Origin: Myxococcales bacterium
GTDB lineage: Bacteria > Myxococcota > B64-G9
DNA length: 64,000 nucleotides
NCBI GenBank assembly: GCA_012798435.1
Contig: JAAZNF010000043.1
Location: 1-64,000, forward strand
Reading direction: 5' to 3'
Shown here: piece after piece, positions 1-8,884 of the stretch
Layout of the letters: the number at the start of each line of letters is the position of its first letter
Position numbering within the stretch: position 1 is the stretch's first letter
Position numbers and translations under genes: made by a program
Notes under the pieces: generated by a model
Databases searched by the model: none
Seen by the model: only the letters and a program-made list of their open reading frames with translations
Told to the model about the DNA's origin: nothing

Positions 1-656
1 CCCCGCCCCCCGCCCGGCCCGCCGCTTCCCGCAACGGACGCGCCGTCGGAGAGCATCTGACCGGCGCCGCCGGAACCGTCCAGCACGCCATCGACGCGAA
101 GCTCTCCGCAGGCGAGGAGCACCAGCGCGTTGGGGCCGGTGACCCACAACCGGGCGCCAGCCTCGATTCGAACGGAGCTGAAGGCGATAACCGCCAGAGC
201 AGGCGCGCCTGCGATTTGGAATTGGATCCGAAATCGCTCCGGGGTGAGATCGCTGTCGCGAAACTGCACCTTTCCGCTCGCGGTATCCAGCGTGGCGTCA
301 GAAGATACGACGAGCTTCTGCGAGCCGGAGCACAGAAATGCCTTGGACGCCGGCTCCAGGTTGGAGGGATCGAGCAGATAGCAGCGGTTCGGGCGGGCGT
401 CGGCGTTGCAGCCCAGGGCGCACTCGATGGCGACCTCGGCCCCGGTGGCGTCGTGGGTGATCAGACGGTCGCCGCGGCACACCCGATCGTCGGCCGAGCC
501 GTTGGGGATGCACCGGTCCGCCTCGACCAGACAGGTGTATCCGGGGAGGCAGCGCCCGTCCTCGTCGCACCTCTTGTTGTCGAGGTAGCTCGGCTCACAC
601 CCGACAAACACCCACACCCAAGCGATGGTGATCAGAGGCGAGGCACGCGCCTTCAT
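1..656 (-). CDS. Secreted lipoprotein, C-terminus beyond window edge
   Basis: This reading frame is open from an ATG at 656 down to the left edge and is not in the ORF track because it has no stop inside the window. The first 20 residues form a lipoprotein signal peptide ending in 'VFVGC'. A Cys-rich segment follows (CDEDGRCLPGYTC, then several spaced Cys), like the short Cys modules of myxobacterial surface proteins. Further on come regular hydrophobic steps (IEAGARLWVTGPNALVLLA) and a Gly/Ser-rich stretch, which suggests a beta-helix-like extracellular fold. No enzyme motif is visible. It is transcribed divergently from the DedA gene. Function is unknown; surface location is inferred from the lipobox. 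Confidence 0.7.
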   Translation of the reverse strand, partial: MKARASPLITIAWVWVFVGCEPSYLDNKRCDEDGRCLPGYTCLVEADRCIPNGSADDRVCRGDRLITHDATGAEVAIECALGCNADARPNRCYLLDPSNLEPASKAFLCSGSQKLVVSSDATLDTASGKVQFRDSDLTPERFRIQFQIAGAPALAVIAFSSVRIEAGARLWVTGPNALVLLACGELRVDGVLDGSGGAGQMLSDGASVAGSGGPGGGR

Positions 657-712
657 GGCTCGATTATACGCACATCCTTTACAGGGCCGCCATACTCGGC
701 TAGAAGACCGCC

Positions 713-1351
713 ATGGGAATCGTGGAAAGAATCGCGCTGTGGGCCACCGCCCTGATGAACTCCGCCGGCTACCCGGGGCTGTTCGTCCTCATGACCATGG
801 AAAGCATGGTGTTTCCCGTGCCCAGCGAGGCGGTGATGCCCTTCGCCGGGTTCCTCATCGTGTCGGACCGCTTCAGCTGGGCCGGCGCCATCCTGGCCTC
901 CAGTTTGGGCACCATGACGGGCTCTCTGGCGTCCTACGCGCTGGGCCGGTGGGGCGGCTACCCCTTCGTGCTGCGTTTCGGCAAGTTCTTCTTGCTGGAC
1001 CGTGAGCACCTGGACTTCACCGTGCGCTGGTTCTCGCGCCGGGGCGAGCTGACCATCTTCGTCTCGCGCTTCATCCCGGTGGTGCGCCATCTCATCTCCA
1101 TCCCGGCCGGCGTGGGCCGCATGAACGTGTGGAAGTTCTCGCTGTACACGCTCCTGGGCGGCACCTTGTGGAACACCTTTGTCTTGTTCTGCGGGGTGTG
1201 GCTGAAAGAGCGCTGGAGCGTGGTCCAGAGCTACACCCACGAGATCGACCTCGCCGTGCTGGTCTTGCTCGTGCTCGGCGCCGCCTGGTGGTTCGTGCGC
1301 CAGGTCCGCCGCCGCCGCAAGAAGGCCGTGGCCCTACCCCCGGCCCCCTGA
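713..1351 (+). CDS. DedA family inner-membrane protein
   Basis: A 212-residue polytopic protein of the DedA/SNARE-associated family, normal in length. The family helps move undecaprenyl phosphate or other phospholipids across the inner membrane and supports envelope and proton-motive-force homeostasis. Family marks are the acidic and proline-rich entry loop 'ESMVFPVPSEAVMPFAG' near residue 30, the amphipathic Gly-rich segment around residue 65, and the 'FVSRFIPVVRHLISIPAG' block near residue 115, which carries the conserved arginines. Hydrophobic helices follow and the C-terminus is basic. Its last 18 bases overlap the 3' end of the convergent TerB/LETM1-like gene. Confidence 0.9.
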   Translation: MGIVERIALWATALMNSAGYPGLFVLMTMESMVFPVPSEAVMPFAGFLIVSDRFSWAGAILASSLGTMTGSLASYALGRWGGYPFVLRFGKFFLLDREHLDFTVRWFSRRGELTIFVSRFIPVVRHLISIPAGVGRMNVWKFSLYTLLGGTLWNTFVLFCGVWLKERWSVVQSYTHEIDLAVLVLLVLGAAWWFVRQVRRRRKKAVALPPAP

Positions 1352-2725
1352 ATCGCTCGGTTCCCCTCCGCGGTCAAGGGCGCGCTGGCGCTCCCGCTCC
1401 ACCAGCGAGGCGGGCTTCAGCGCCGCTGGCAACACCTTGAGCAGCAGCGGCAGCAGCACTGCGCCGCCGGGTAGCGAGAAGATGGCCAGGCTGGGCACGG
1501 TGCGCAGCACGTCCAGCAGCCCGCGCCGCAGGCGGGCCCGCTCGGCGCCGCCCAGCCGCTCGCCCAGGCCCCAGCGTTTGACCAGGTCCGCCAGCTCGCC
1601 GGTGGAGCGCACCTCCGCGGCGATCACGCCCAGGTTCTCCTGGATGGCCCGCTGCAAGCGGGATAGCAACTGTTGCCGGTACGACTTCACCGCGGTGCTC
1701 ACCATGAAGGCGTCGAGGTACGCCTTGTGCGACTGGTAGAAGTCCACCACCCGCGCCTCGCGCACCGCCAGCTCGGCCGGCGGAACCCGCAGCAGGCCAG
1801 CCAGCCGACCGATGTACAGCGACTCGCTCTCGCTGAAGTGGCCGTCCAACACGGCGCCCAGGATGACCTGCTCCAGCAAGAAGTCCCCGAAGCGCTCGTT
1901 CTTCACCGCCTGCGCCACCACCTCGGCGGGCGCCGGGTGACGCAGTAAGCGGCGCAGCCTCCAGCGGTTGCACCAGGACAGCCCGGCCGCGCGGATCTGC
2001 GCTCGAACGATGCGGCGTACCTCGCCACTGGCGGGGCGCTCGGCCAGGTTGAGCCCGATCAGGCCCTCCATGAGCATGCGCCGTTCCTCGTCCTGGTGAT
2101 CGAGCACCCGCCGCACCGCCCGGGGATCCACTCCGCCCCGCTCGAAGTAGGCCACGGCCAGCCTGCCCAACGTCTTGGCGTCGATGTAGTTGAAGCCGTT
2201 GTGCACTGGCAGCCCGATGAGCGGGTTGCCGGCCAGATAGGCCCGCCGCTCCACGTGCCGGCCCACCCGCCGCGCCAGAGCGAGCAAAAAGGCCGGGGCC
2301 GGACCATCCTCGGGGAGCTCGCCGATGCGGCGGTGGATGGTCCGGGCCAGGCGCAGCTTGCGCCCCAGCAGGGCGAAGCACACCATAAGCTCCGCCACGC
2401 GCACCCATCCGCGCGAGCAATGGGACACGGTGCAGCCCACCTCCATGGCCAGGTCCGCCTCGACACGCAGGATGGCGAAGAACACTGCTCGTCGGCGCGC
2501 CAGATCCGAGCGGACGCCCTGCGTCACCTCCTCTTCCGAGACCAGTGGCGTGCCATACACCACGCCGGCCTGGCGCAGGCGGAACTCGACCCAGCGGCGC
2601 ACCAGCTCCTTGATGTCATAGTCGGGGTGATCGCGGCGGAAGTTCTCCAGGCGGGCCTCGGCCTCCAGGTCGGAGAACTTGGCCACCTCGTCCGCGAGCA
2701 GGGAAAAGAAAAAATCGCTCCCCAT
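1334..2725 (-). CDS. TerB-like / LETM1-like domain protein
   Basis: A 463-residue protein with no signal peptide. The middle (about residues 285-335) reads like a TerB-type helical domain, with 'DGHFSESESLYIGRLAGLL' as the acidic helix pair. The C-terminal segment ('RTVPSLAIFSLPGGAVLLPLL', about residues 410-435) matches the membrane-proximal LETM1-like motif, in which a hydrophobic stretch contains PGG and is followed by LLLKVLP. LETM1-like proteins in bacteria are poorly understood; in mitochondria the family affects K+/H+ exchange and ribosome contact. The N-terminal 280 residues are helical and unassigned. It is divergent from mutY across a 91-base gap. The domain call rests on motif memory, so function stays open. 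Confidence 0.65.
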   Translation of the reverse strand: MGSDFFFSLLADEVAKFSDLEAEARLENFRRDHPDYDIKELVRRWVEFRLRQAGVVYGTPLVSEEEVTQGVRSDLARRRAVFFAILRVEADLAMEVGCTVSHCSRGWVRVAELMVCFALLGRKLRLARTIHRRIGELPEDGPAPAFLLALARRVGRHVERRAYLAGNPLIGLPVHNGFNYIDAKTLGRLAVAYFERGGVDPRAVRRVLDHQDEERRMLMEGLIGLNLAERPASGEVRRIVRAQIRAAGLSWCNRWRLRRLLRHPAPAEVVAQAVKNERFGDFLLEQVILGAVLDGHFSESESLYIGRLAGLLRVPPAELAVREARVVDFYQSHKAYLDAFMVSTAVKSYRQQLLSRLQRAIQENLGVIAAEVRSTGELADLVKRWGLGERLGGAERARLRRGLLDVLRTVPSLAIFSLPGGAVLLPLLLKVLPAALKPASLVERERQRALDRGGEPSDSGGRG

Positions 2726-2816
2726 GCGCCTTTCCTATCCCGGACGCGCCCCGATGGCAAACCTCGCGTGCTGCGGATTTGACGGGCCCCGGGGTGCATG
2801 GCTAGCCTGCCATCGC

Positions 2817-3908
2817 ATGGAACTTAGCCGCCCCGACCGCCTCCGTCGCCGCCTGCTGGCCTGGTTCCGCGTTGCGCGCCGCGATCTCCCCTGGCGGCGC
2901 AGGCACGACGCCTACTCCATCTGGGTCTCGGAGGTGATGCTACAGCAGACGCGGGTAGAGACCGTCATTCCGTATTACCGGCGCTTCCTGGCGATCTACC
3001 CCTCGCTGCGGCAGCTCGCCGACGCCGATCTCTCACGGGTTCTCAAGGCCTGGGAGGGGCTGGGATACTACGCCCGAGCCCGCAACCTGCACCGGGCCGC
3101 GCGGCAGGTGATCGACCAGCGCGCCGGACGCATCCCGCGTCGGTACTCGGATTTCGTCAGGCTGCCGGGCGCCGGTGAGTACCTGGCGGCGGCGGTCACC
3201 AGCATCGCCTTCGGCGAGCCTCGCGCGGCGGTGGACGGCAACGCGCGCCGGGTGCTGGCCCGGCTGCTGGCCCTGGAAGGAGCGGTGGAGCGGGCGCCAC
3301 TGGCCAACACGCTCCGAGCGCAGGCCCAGCGCCTGCTCGACCCGCGCCGCCCCGGCGACTCGAACCAGGCGCTCATGGAGCTCGGGGCGCTGATCTGCAC
3401 ACCGCGCGCCCCCGCCTGCGCGGATTGCCCGCTGGCCGGGGCGTGCCAGGCGAAGCGCCGAGGGCTGCAAGAGAGCATCCCCCGCCGGCCGCCTCGACGG
3501 GCCCCGGAGGTACGGCATGCCGCCGCCGCCATCATCGAACGCCGCGGGCGGTGGCTGTTCGTGCGCCGGGAGGAGCGCGGCCTGCTCGGCGGGCTGTGGG
3601 AGCTGCCCGGCGGTTTCGCCGAATGGGGCGAGACCCCCGCCGCGGCCTGCCGGCGCCACCTGCGGGAACGACTGAACCTGCGCATCGAGACGGGGGCGCC
3701 GGCGGCCCGGGTGGTGCACGACTACACCCACTTTCGGTTGGTGCTGACGGTGTTCCGTTGCCGTGAGATCGGGGCGCGGGCGCGTCTTGCGAACGGGGCC
3801 GGGCGCCGCTGGGTTCGCCCTCGGGACATCGACTCGCTCGCCTGCCACCGCGCGGTCCACCGGGCCCTGGCGCAGGCGGGATGCCCGCCGGCCGGAGACA
3901 AGGGTTGA
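2817..3908 (+). CDS. mutY: A/G-specific adenine DNA glycosylase MutY
   Basis: MutY removes adenine mispaired with 8-oxoguanine. The start is placed at 2817 (MELSRPDRL) rather than at the track's 2679, because similarity to the family begins there. The 363-residue protein has the 'VMLQQTRV' motif, the helix-hairpin-helix 'PGAGEYLAAAV', the catalytic Asp in 'AVDGNARRVLAR', and a [4Fe-4S] site 'CTPRAPACADCPLAGAC'. The C-terminal third is a Nudix-like domain (GLWELPGGFAEWGE) that in MutY reads the 8-oxoguanine. The Nudix helix is degenerate ('RRHLRER' where hydrolases have REUxEE), as expected for a recognition rather than hydrolase domain. Confidence 0.93.
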   Translation: MELSRPDRLRRRLLAWFRVARRDLPWRRRHDAYSIWVSEVMLQQTRVETVIPYYRRFLAIYPSLRQLADADLSRVLKAWEGLGYYARARNLHRAARQVIDQRAGRIPRRYSDFVRLPGAGEYLAAAVTSIAFGEPRAAVDGNARRVLARLLALEGAVERAPLANTLRAQAQRLLDPRRPGDSNQALMELGALICTPRAPACADCPLAGACQAKRRGLQESIPRRPPRRAPEVRHAAAAIIERRGRWLFVRREERGLLGGLWELPGGFAEWGETPAAACRRHLRERLNLRIETGAPAARVVHDYTHFRLVLTVFRCREIGARARLANGAGRRWVRPRDIDSLACHRAVHRALAQAGCPPAGDKG

Positions 3909-3963
3909 ATCACGTCCCGGCCGCGTCCGTCTCTCGCCCGCGATTTTCATGAAGGAGATCTCG

Positions 3964-6510
3964 ATGACCAAGATGGCAGGTGGATTCGTCCTGTTGTGCT
4001 GGGGGGCCTCGGCCCTCCTGGTGGCGGGCTGCCCCGCGGGCGACTGCGAACCCCACGCGGGCATCTTTTGCACCGACGAGGCCGATACCTACTGGGTGGA
4101 CAGCTGCGGCCACCTGGAGGAACGGATCGAGCACTGCGCCTGCGGTTGCGCTCCCGCGCGCGATGGGTGTCTGGACTGCCCCTGCACCGAAGGGGATCTG
4201 ACATGCAACGGCTCCTGGGTCCAACGCTGCCAGGACCAGTCCTGGACCCCGGTCCAGGACTGCGCCGCCCTCGGGCTCCCCTGCCAAAACGGCCAGTGCG
4301 GCGCCGGCCAATGCACCGACGGGGACAAACGTTGTGTGGGGACCGTGGCGGAACTGTGCGTGGGGGGAAGCTGGCGCACCTCGGACTGCGCCACCACCGG
4401 AAAGATCTGCCGCGGCGGCGACTGTCTGGACCCCTGCAGCGCGGGCCAGAGCCGTTGCAGCGGAGATTGGATCGAGAGCTGCCAGGATGGCGTGTTTGCC
4501 GCTCAAACCGACTGCGCCGCGCTCGGCAAGACCTGCCAGGAGGCGCAGTGCCGCGACGGCTGCTCTACGGGCGCGCGGCGTTGCCGGCAGGCCGTGGTCC
4601 AGGAGTGCCGCTCGGGAAACTGGATCGATGTGACCGACTGCGGCTCGGCCGGCCTGAGCTGTATCGATGGCTCCTGCCGCGGCGGCGTCACCGGGGTGCT
4701 CCACGCGGGAACGGCCGACATCCAGTTCAACGAAGCCGCGGTCGGGCTGTCCCACAAGCGCGACGTGGACGCGGCCGAAGACGGTTGCCTGGTGCACATC
4801 GACCTGGCCCTCTCCCGCGGGGGCAGCTGCCAACTGGAGCTCTCGGCCGGCGAGCGTTACCGCTGGCAGGGCGGACTCGTATTGCTCGAGGCCCGCTTCA
4901 CCGCGGACTCTTTCTGTCCTGACTTCCCGGACAGCGCCGAGGGGATCTACACCGGCACGCTGGGGCTCACCCTCGGGGAGATCGAGCCTGGCCTGCGCAA
5001 GGTTCCCGATCGCAACGCAGCCACCAGCCGGTTCGTGACCACCCTGACGGTACGCCTGCAAGGCGTCCTGACCCGCGCCGACGGCGCTCAACTGGCGATC
5101 GCCTCTTCCACTCTCACCGTCTGGGACGAGTTCGTGTCGTACGGCTCCACCTCGGTGTCCTGCCCATGCGAGCCCGACTGCAACGCGCGGGCCTGCGGCG
5201 ACGATGCGTGCGGCGGGAGTTGCGGTGAGTGCCCTACCAACGAGATCTGCACACCCCTGTTCACCTGCGCCGAGTCCTTCTGCGGCGATGGCCGCATCAC
5301 CGGGACCGAGCAATGCGACGGCGCCGACCTCGGCGGAGAAGGTTGCGCCGATCGCGGCTACGACGCCGGCGCGCTGGCCTGCGATCCGGCGACCTGTCTT
5401 GTCGATACTCGCGGTTGTTACCAGCGCCTGGTGCCGCAAGGCACGGAGACCCAGACCGACTTCGGCGCGGCCCTGGCGCTGGACGGCGACCTGCTGGCCG
5501 TGGGAGCGCCCCGGGCCGGAGCCACCGATCCCGGGGCGGCCTGGATCTTCACCCGGGACGCTGAGCGGCGTTGGAGCCTCACCACCCGGCTGGATCCAAA
5601 CTACTCCAGCAACTACGATCGGTTCGGCGCGACCCTGGCGCTGAACGAGCGTCACCTGCTGGTGGGGATGCCAGGTCACGATGCGACCCTCTCTGGAACG
5701 CTGTACACGGACTGGGGGAGCTCCTTCTACTTCGACGGAAGTTCTGGAAGTTGGGCCCTCAGGAACGCCTACTACGACATCAGCCTGCAAAACTCATTCC
5801 TGCGGCAGGGCGCATCGGTGGCCTTGCGTGGAACCGACCTACTGGTGGGCGCGCCAAGCGCCGGGATGAGAGCGGGCCTGGTGCTGCGGATCGACCGAGC
5901 CGCTTCACAGCCTCTGCAACAGCCGCTGAAACCCGCGATCGGCTCGAGCAGCGACGAGTTCGGCGCCAGCCTGGCGTTCTGGGGAAGCGACGAAGCCGTG
6001 GTGGGCGCACCCGGATGGGGGAGCAAAGGCGCCGTCTTCGTATTCCGCAATTGGGTCGAAGCCACGCGCTTCGTACCGGAGGCAGAAGCCACCCGCTTCG
6101 GCATGACGCTGGCCACCTCGGGAGACACCCTGGTGGTCGGTTCGAACGGGGCCGCCTTCGTGTACCTGAAGGAGGACTTTGGCAACTACTCCCTCCAGGC
6201 CCGTCTGGTCGGCGACGACACGCAAGCCGCGGATGGTTTCGGCAAGAGCGTGGCCATCCATGGCGACGCCATCCTGGTGGGTGCGCCCCAGGCCAGCCCT
6301 GCCGGGATCACGAACCAGGGCGCCGCCTACCTGTTCATCCGAAACAGCGGGGTCTGGACGCAGGCCCGCCGCCTGGTATCCGAGAGCCCGCTCGCCAACG
6401 ACAACTTCGGAGCGGCGGTAGCCCTCGACGATGCCCACCTGGTGATCGGAATTTCTCAGACCGCCGCCTCCGGCGCCGCCAGCGGCGTGGTGCGGGTGTA
6501 CGAACGCTGA
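3964..6510 (+). CDS. Cys-rich FG-GAP repeat lipoprotein
   Basis: An 848-residue exported protein. ATG 3964 is chosen because 'AAGGAG' sits six bases upstream; the track's start at 3763 lies inside mutY. The signal peptide ends in a lipobox 'LLVAGC'. Residues about 25-240 hold repeated short Cys modules (pattern C..G.W...C.....WT..QDC). A central unit of about 200 residues precedes more Cys-rich modules (CGDDACGGSCGEC; CGDGRITGTEQCDG). The last 340 residues are about seven FG-GAP-type blades with the recurring core 'FG..LA..GD.L.VGAP', predicting a beta propeller. Such proteins are typical of myxobacterial cell surfaces, possibly in adhesion or ligand binding; the ligand is unknown. Confidence 0.75.
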   Translation: MTKMAGGFVLLCWGASALLVAGCPAGDCEPHAGIFCTDEADTYWVDSCGHLEERIEHCACGCAPARDGCLDCPCTEGDLTCNGSWVQRCQDQSWTPVQDCAALGLPCQNGQCGAGQCTDGDKRCVGTVAELCVGGSWRTSDCATTGKICRGGDCLDPCSAGQSRCSGDWIESCQDGVFAAQTDCAALGKTCQEAQCRDGCSTGARRCRQAVVQECRSGNWIDVTDCGSAGLSCIDGSCRGGVTGVLHAGTADIQFNEAAVGLSHKRDVDAAEDGCLVHIDLALSRGGSCQLELSAGERYRWQGGLVLLEARFTADSFCPDFPDSAEGIYTGTLGLTLGEIEPGLRKVPDRNAATSRFVTTLTVRLQGVLTRADGAQLAIASSTLTVWDEFVSYGSTSVSCPCEPDCNARACGDDACGGSCGECPTNEICTPLFTCAESFCGDGRITGTEQCDGADLGGEGCADRGYDAGALACDPATCLVDTRGCYQRLVPQGTETQTDFGAALALDGDLLAVGAPRAGATDPGAAWIFTRDAERRWSLTTRLDPNYSSNYDRFGATLALNERHLLVGMPGHDATLSGTLYTDWGSSFYFDGSSGSWALRNAYYDISLQNSFLRQGASVALRGTDLLVGAPSAGMRAGLVLRIDRAASQPLQQPLKPAIGSSSDEFGASLAFWGSDEAVVGAPGWGSKGAVFVFRNWVEATRFVPEAEATRFGMTLATSGDTLVVGSNGAAFVYLKEDFGNYSLQARLVGDDTQAADGFGKSVAIHGDAILVGAPQASPAGITNQGAAYLFIRNSGVWTQARRLVSESPLANDNFGAAVALDDAHLVIGISQTAASGAASGVVRVYER

Positions 6511-6647
6511 CGGGGCAGGGAACCATCTATCCCATGGCCAGGCTCACCGCCCGCTTGCGCAGTTGGCCCGGCAGCCGCTCGAACCAGGAAATCCCCTGGT
6601 TGAGCGTGTTGCGTTGCGTCGCCACGGCCGTCGTGCTCTGCGACAGA

Positions 6648-7361
6648 TCAAGGTGACAGCGGCTTGAACTCCGCCCGCCGGTTTCGCGCGAAGGCTTCCT
6701 CGCTCTGGTCTGGATCGGCCGGCCGCTCCTCGCCGTAGGAGATGACCTCCATCCGGTCCGGCGCAACGCCCAGTTTCACCAGATAGGCCTTGACCGACAG
6801 CGCCCGGCGCTCGCCCAGGGCCAGGTTGTACTCGGTGCTGCCGCGGTTGTCGCAGTGGCCCTCGATCTGCACCTTGGTGTCGGGCCGCCGCGCGAGGTAG
6901 TCGGCGTTCTGGGCCAGGGTGGCACGGGCCTCCTCGGTCAGGTCGGAGGCGTTGAACGGAAAGTACACCGTCCCCATGGCGGCCGGCCCCGCGGGTTCGG
7001 CGGGCGGAGGCACCTCGGCCGCGCGGGAGGCGGCCTGCGCTTCCGCGGCCTTGCGCCGCGCCTCGGCCTCCTCCTGCTCGCGTTTCTTCTGGCACTCGGC
7101 GTCGGCCTTGGCGGCCTGGTTGCGCGCGGCCAGCAGCGCGGTCTTGGCCTCCTCGTAGCGCTCCTCCTTGAGCAGCGCCTGGGCCCGGTCGTAGAGCTGC
7201 CGGGCCGCCGCGTAGGCCAGCGGAGCGCAGTCCTTCTTGGATTCCAGGTCGTTCATGTCCTTCTTCGCGGCGTCGATCTCCGGCTGGGGGATCTGCTTGG
7301 GACAGCCGGCGATGACGAGGCCGGCCAGCAGCGCACCCAGGACGAGCAACAGGCGGTTCAT
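6648..7361 (-). CDS. pal: Peptidoglycan-associated lipoprotein Pal (OmpA-like)
   Basis: A 237-residue lipoprotein: signal peptide ending 'LVIAGC', a helical Ala/Glu/Lys-rich region resembling DUF4398 (about 25-120), a Pro/Ala linker, and a C-terminal OmpA peptidoglycan-binding domain (about 125-237). The OmpA core is clear: 'VYFPFNASDLT', 'IEGHCDNRGSTEYNLALGERRA' in part, 'YGEERP', and 'NRRAEF'. Pal anchors the outer membrane to peptidoglycan and works with TolB during cell-envelope constriction. The gene starts 9 bases after the tolB stop, so the two form one unit. The helical N-terminal region is longer than in enterobacterial Pal. tolQ, tolR and tolA are not in this window. Confidence 0.9.
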   Translation of the reverse strand: MNRLLLVLGALLAGLVIAGCPKQIPQPEIDAAKKDMNDLESKKDCAPLAYAAARQLYDRAQALLKEERYEEAKTALLAARNQAAKADAECQKKREQEEAEARRKAAEAQAASRAAEVPPPAEPAGPAAMGTVYFPFNASDLTEEARATLAQNADYLARRPDTKVQIEGHCDNRGSTEYNLALGERRALSVKAYLVKLGVAPDRMEVISYGEERPADPDQSEEAFARNRRAEFKPLSP

Positions 7362-7370
7362 GGTTCCCCC

Positions 7371-8693
7371 TCAGCGCGGGTTGTCGAACCAGGGGCTGAA
7401 ACGCGGCGTGGAGTACTCCCCCTTGCCGCGCGAGATCAGGCGTTGGTTGGTGCCGTCGGCGTTCATCAGGTACAGCTTGCTCTCCCCGCTGCGGGTGGAG
7501 GAGAACACCACGTGACTGCCGTCCGGGCTGAAGCAGGGCTGCTCGTTGTCCCCCTGATCCTGCGTCAGGCGCACGATCTCGCCCTTGTCGGGATTGACCT
7601 TGAAGATGTCGAACACCCGCCGCTCGTCGCGGGCGGTGAACAGGATCCAGTCGCCGCGGGGCGACCAGGAGGGCGTGGTGTTGTAGTTGCCTTGGAAGGT
7701 GAGGCGGCGCACCCCGCCGCCGTCGGCGTTCATCACGTAGATCTGCGGCGAGCCGGCCCGATCGCTCACGAAGGCGATGCGTTTGCCGTCCGGCGACCAC
7801 GACGGCGTGGTGTCTGCACCCCAGTCACGGGTGAGACGGCGCTTGCCCGAGCCGTCGGGATTCATGAGGTAGATCTCCGAGTTCTCGTCCCGGCTCAGCG
7901 TCGCCGCCACCAGCTTGCCATCGGGAGAAGGAGCCGCCCCGGTATTCAGGCCGGTTTCTCGGGAGATGGAGGTGATCTTGCCCGAGGCCAGCTCGAGCAG
8001 GTAGAGGTGGGGGCCGCCGTGCAGGTACGAGGAGTAGTAGATGCCGCTGCCGTCATACGACCAGGAGGGCAGCAGGTTGATGGCGCCGTTCTGCACCACG
8101 CACCGCTCGTTGGCGCCGTCGAAGTCCATCAGGCAGATGGACTTGGCCTCGTTGCCGGTGCGCTTGGCGAACACGATTTGCGTGAAGAAAATGCCGCGGG
8201 TGCCGGTGTAATACTCCACGATGGCGTCGGCCAGGGCGTGCACCATGTGGCGCAGCTTCTTCTCCGGGCCCGACAGCGTCATGGGTTTCTTGGGCACCAG
8301 ATCTTGCCCGGAGGCCACGTCGAAGAGGTGGCCCTCCAGCTTCACGTCCTCGCCCACCTTGGCGATGCCCACCTTGACCAGCCCGGCCGCACCCACGTTG
8401 CTCCAGTCGGCGAAGTTGATGGAGGCCCCGGACAGCCCCTCCTTGCGCGGATCGGCGATGTAGGACCGTGGGTCCAGGATCTTGAACATCCCGGCGATCT
8501 CCAGATCGTTTCGCAGCACCTCGGTGCACAGGGCGGCCTGGGGGCCGCTGTTCTGGCCGGTGAGATCCTTGCAGTCCGGCACGGCCAACGGGTAGGGGCG
8601 GAATCCGGGCTCGTCGATGTTGATGTAGTCGCGCGCCGCCACGGGCCAGGCAAACAGCAGGAGCAACCAACACGGCAGCAATCTTCTCATCAT
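7371..8693 (-). CDS. tolB: Tol-Pal system protein TolB
   Basis: A periplasmic beta-propeller partner of Pal, 440 residues long from ATG 8693. The start is the first of two adjacent ATGs, with 'GAGGAG' just upstream; the track's longer ORF runs backwards into the grpE region. An N-terminal signal peptide ends near 'PVAARD'. Residues 22-165 form the TolB N-terminal domain. After it come six repeats with the signature 'PSWSPDGKRIAFVSDR' and 'IYVMNADG', diagnostic of the TolB/WD40-like PD40 propeller. It is divergent from grpE across 191 bases. Probable role is envelope integrity and outer-membrane invagination. Confidence 0.93.
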   Translation of the reverse strand: MMRRLLPCWLLLLFAWPVAARDYINIDEPGFRPYPLAVPDCKDLTGQNSGPQAALCTEVLRNDLEIAGMFKILDPRSYIADPRKEGLSGASINFADWSNVGAAGLVKVGIAKVGEDVKLEGHLFDVASGQDLVPKKPMTLSGPEKKLRHMVHALADAIVEYYTGTRGIFFTQIVFAKRTGNEAKSICLMDFDGANERCVVQNGAINLLPSWSYDGSGIYYSSYLHGGPHLYLLELASGKITSISRETGLNTGAAPSPDGKLVAATLSRDENSEIYLMNPDGSGKRRLTRDWGADTTPSWSPDGKRIAFVSDRAGSPQIYVMNADGGGVRRLTFQGNYNTTPSWSPRGDWILFTARDERRVFDIFKVNPDKGEIVRLTQDQGDNEQPCFSPDGSHVVFSSTRSGESKLYLMNADGTNQRLISRGKGEYSTPRFSPWFDNPR

Positions 8694-8884
8694 CGAACTC
8701 CTCTCGGGCTCGCACGGCCCGCTCGACTCGGCAGGAATACCACAACCGGCGAGCGGCGCGCAAAATTTCCATGCCGCCTTCGTCCAGCGGAGAGGCTGGC
8801 GCACCAGGAAAAATTCTCTTGATGGTGGAGGAAAACCGGTGTACCGTTCTCCGCTTGAGCGACGAGGACAGGCCGAGCCGAACC

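Noticed and set aside
3910-5790. Minus-strand ORF of 626 residues
   Set aside because: Antisense to the Cys-rich FG-GAP lipoprotein, which has a lipobox and repeat pattern; the antisense ORF is Ala/Gly/Val shadow.
8694-8884. Heat-shock operator (CIRCE) upstream of grpE
   Set aside because: No TTAGCACTC-N9-GAGTGCTAA-like repeat is present, and no hrcA is nearby.
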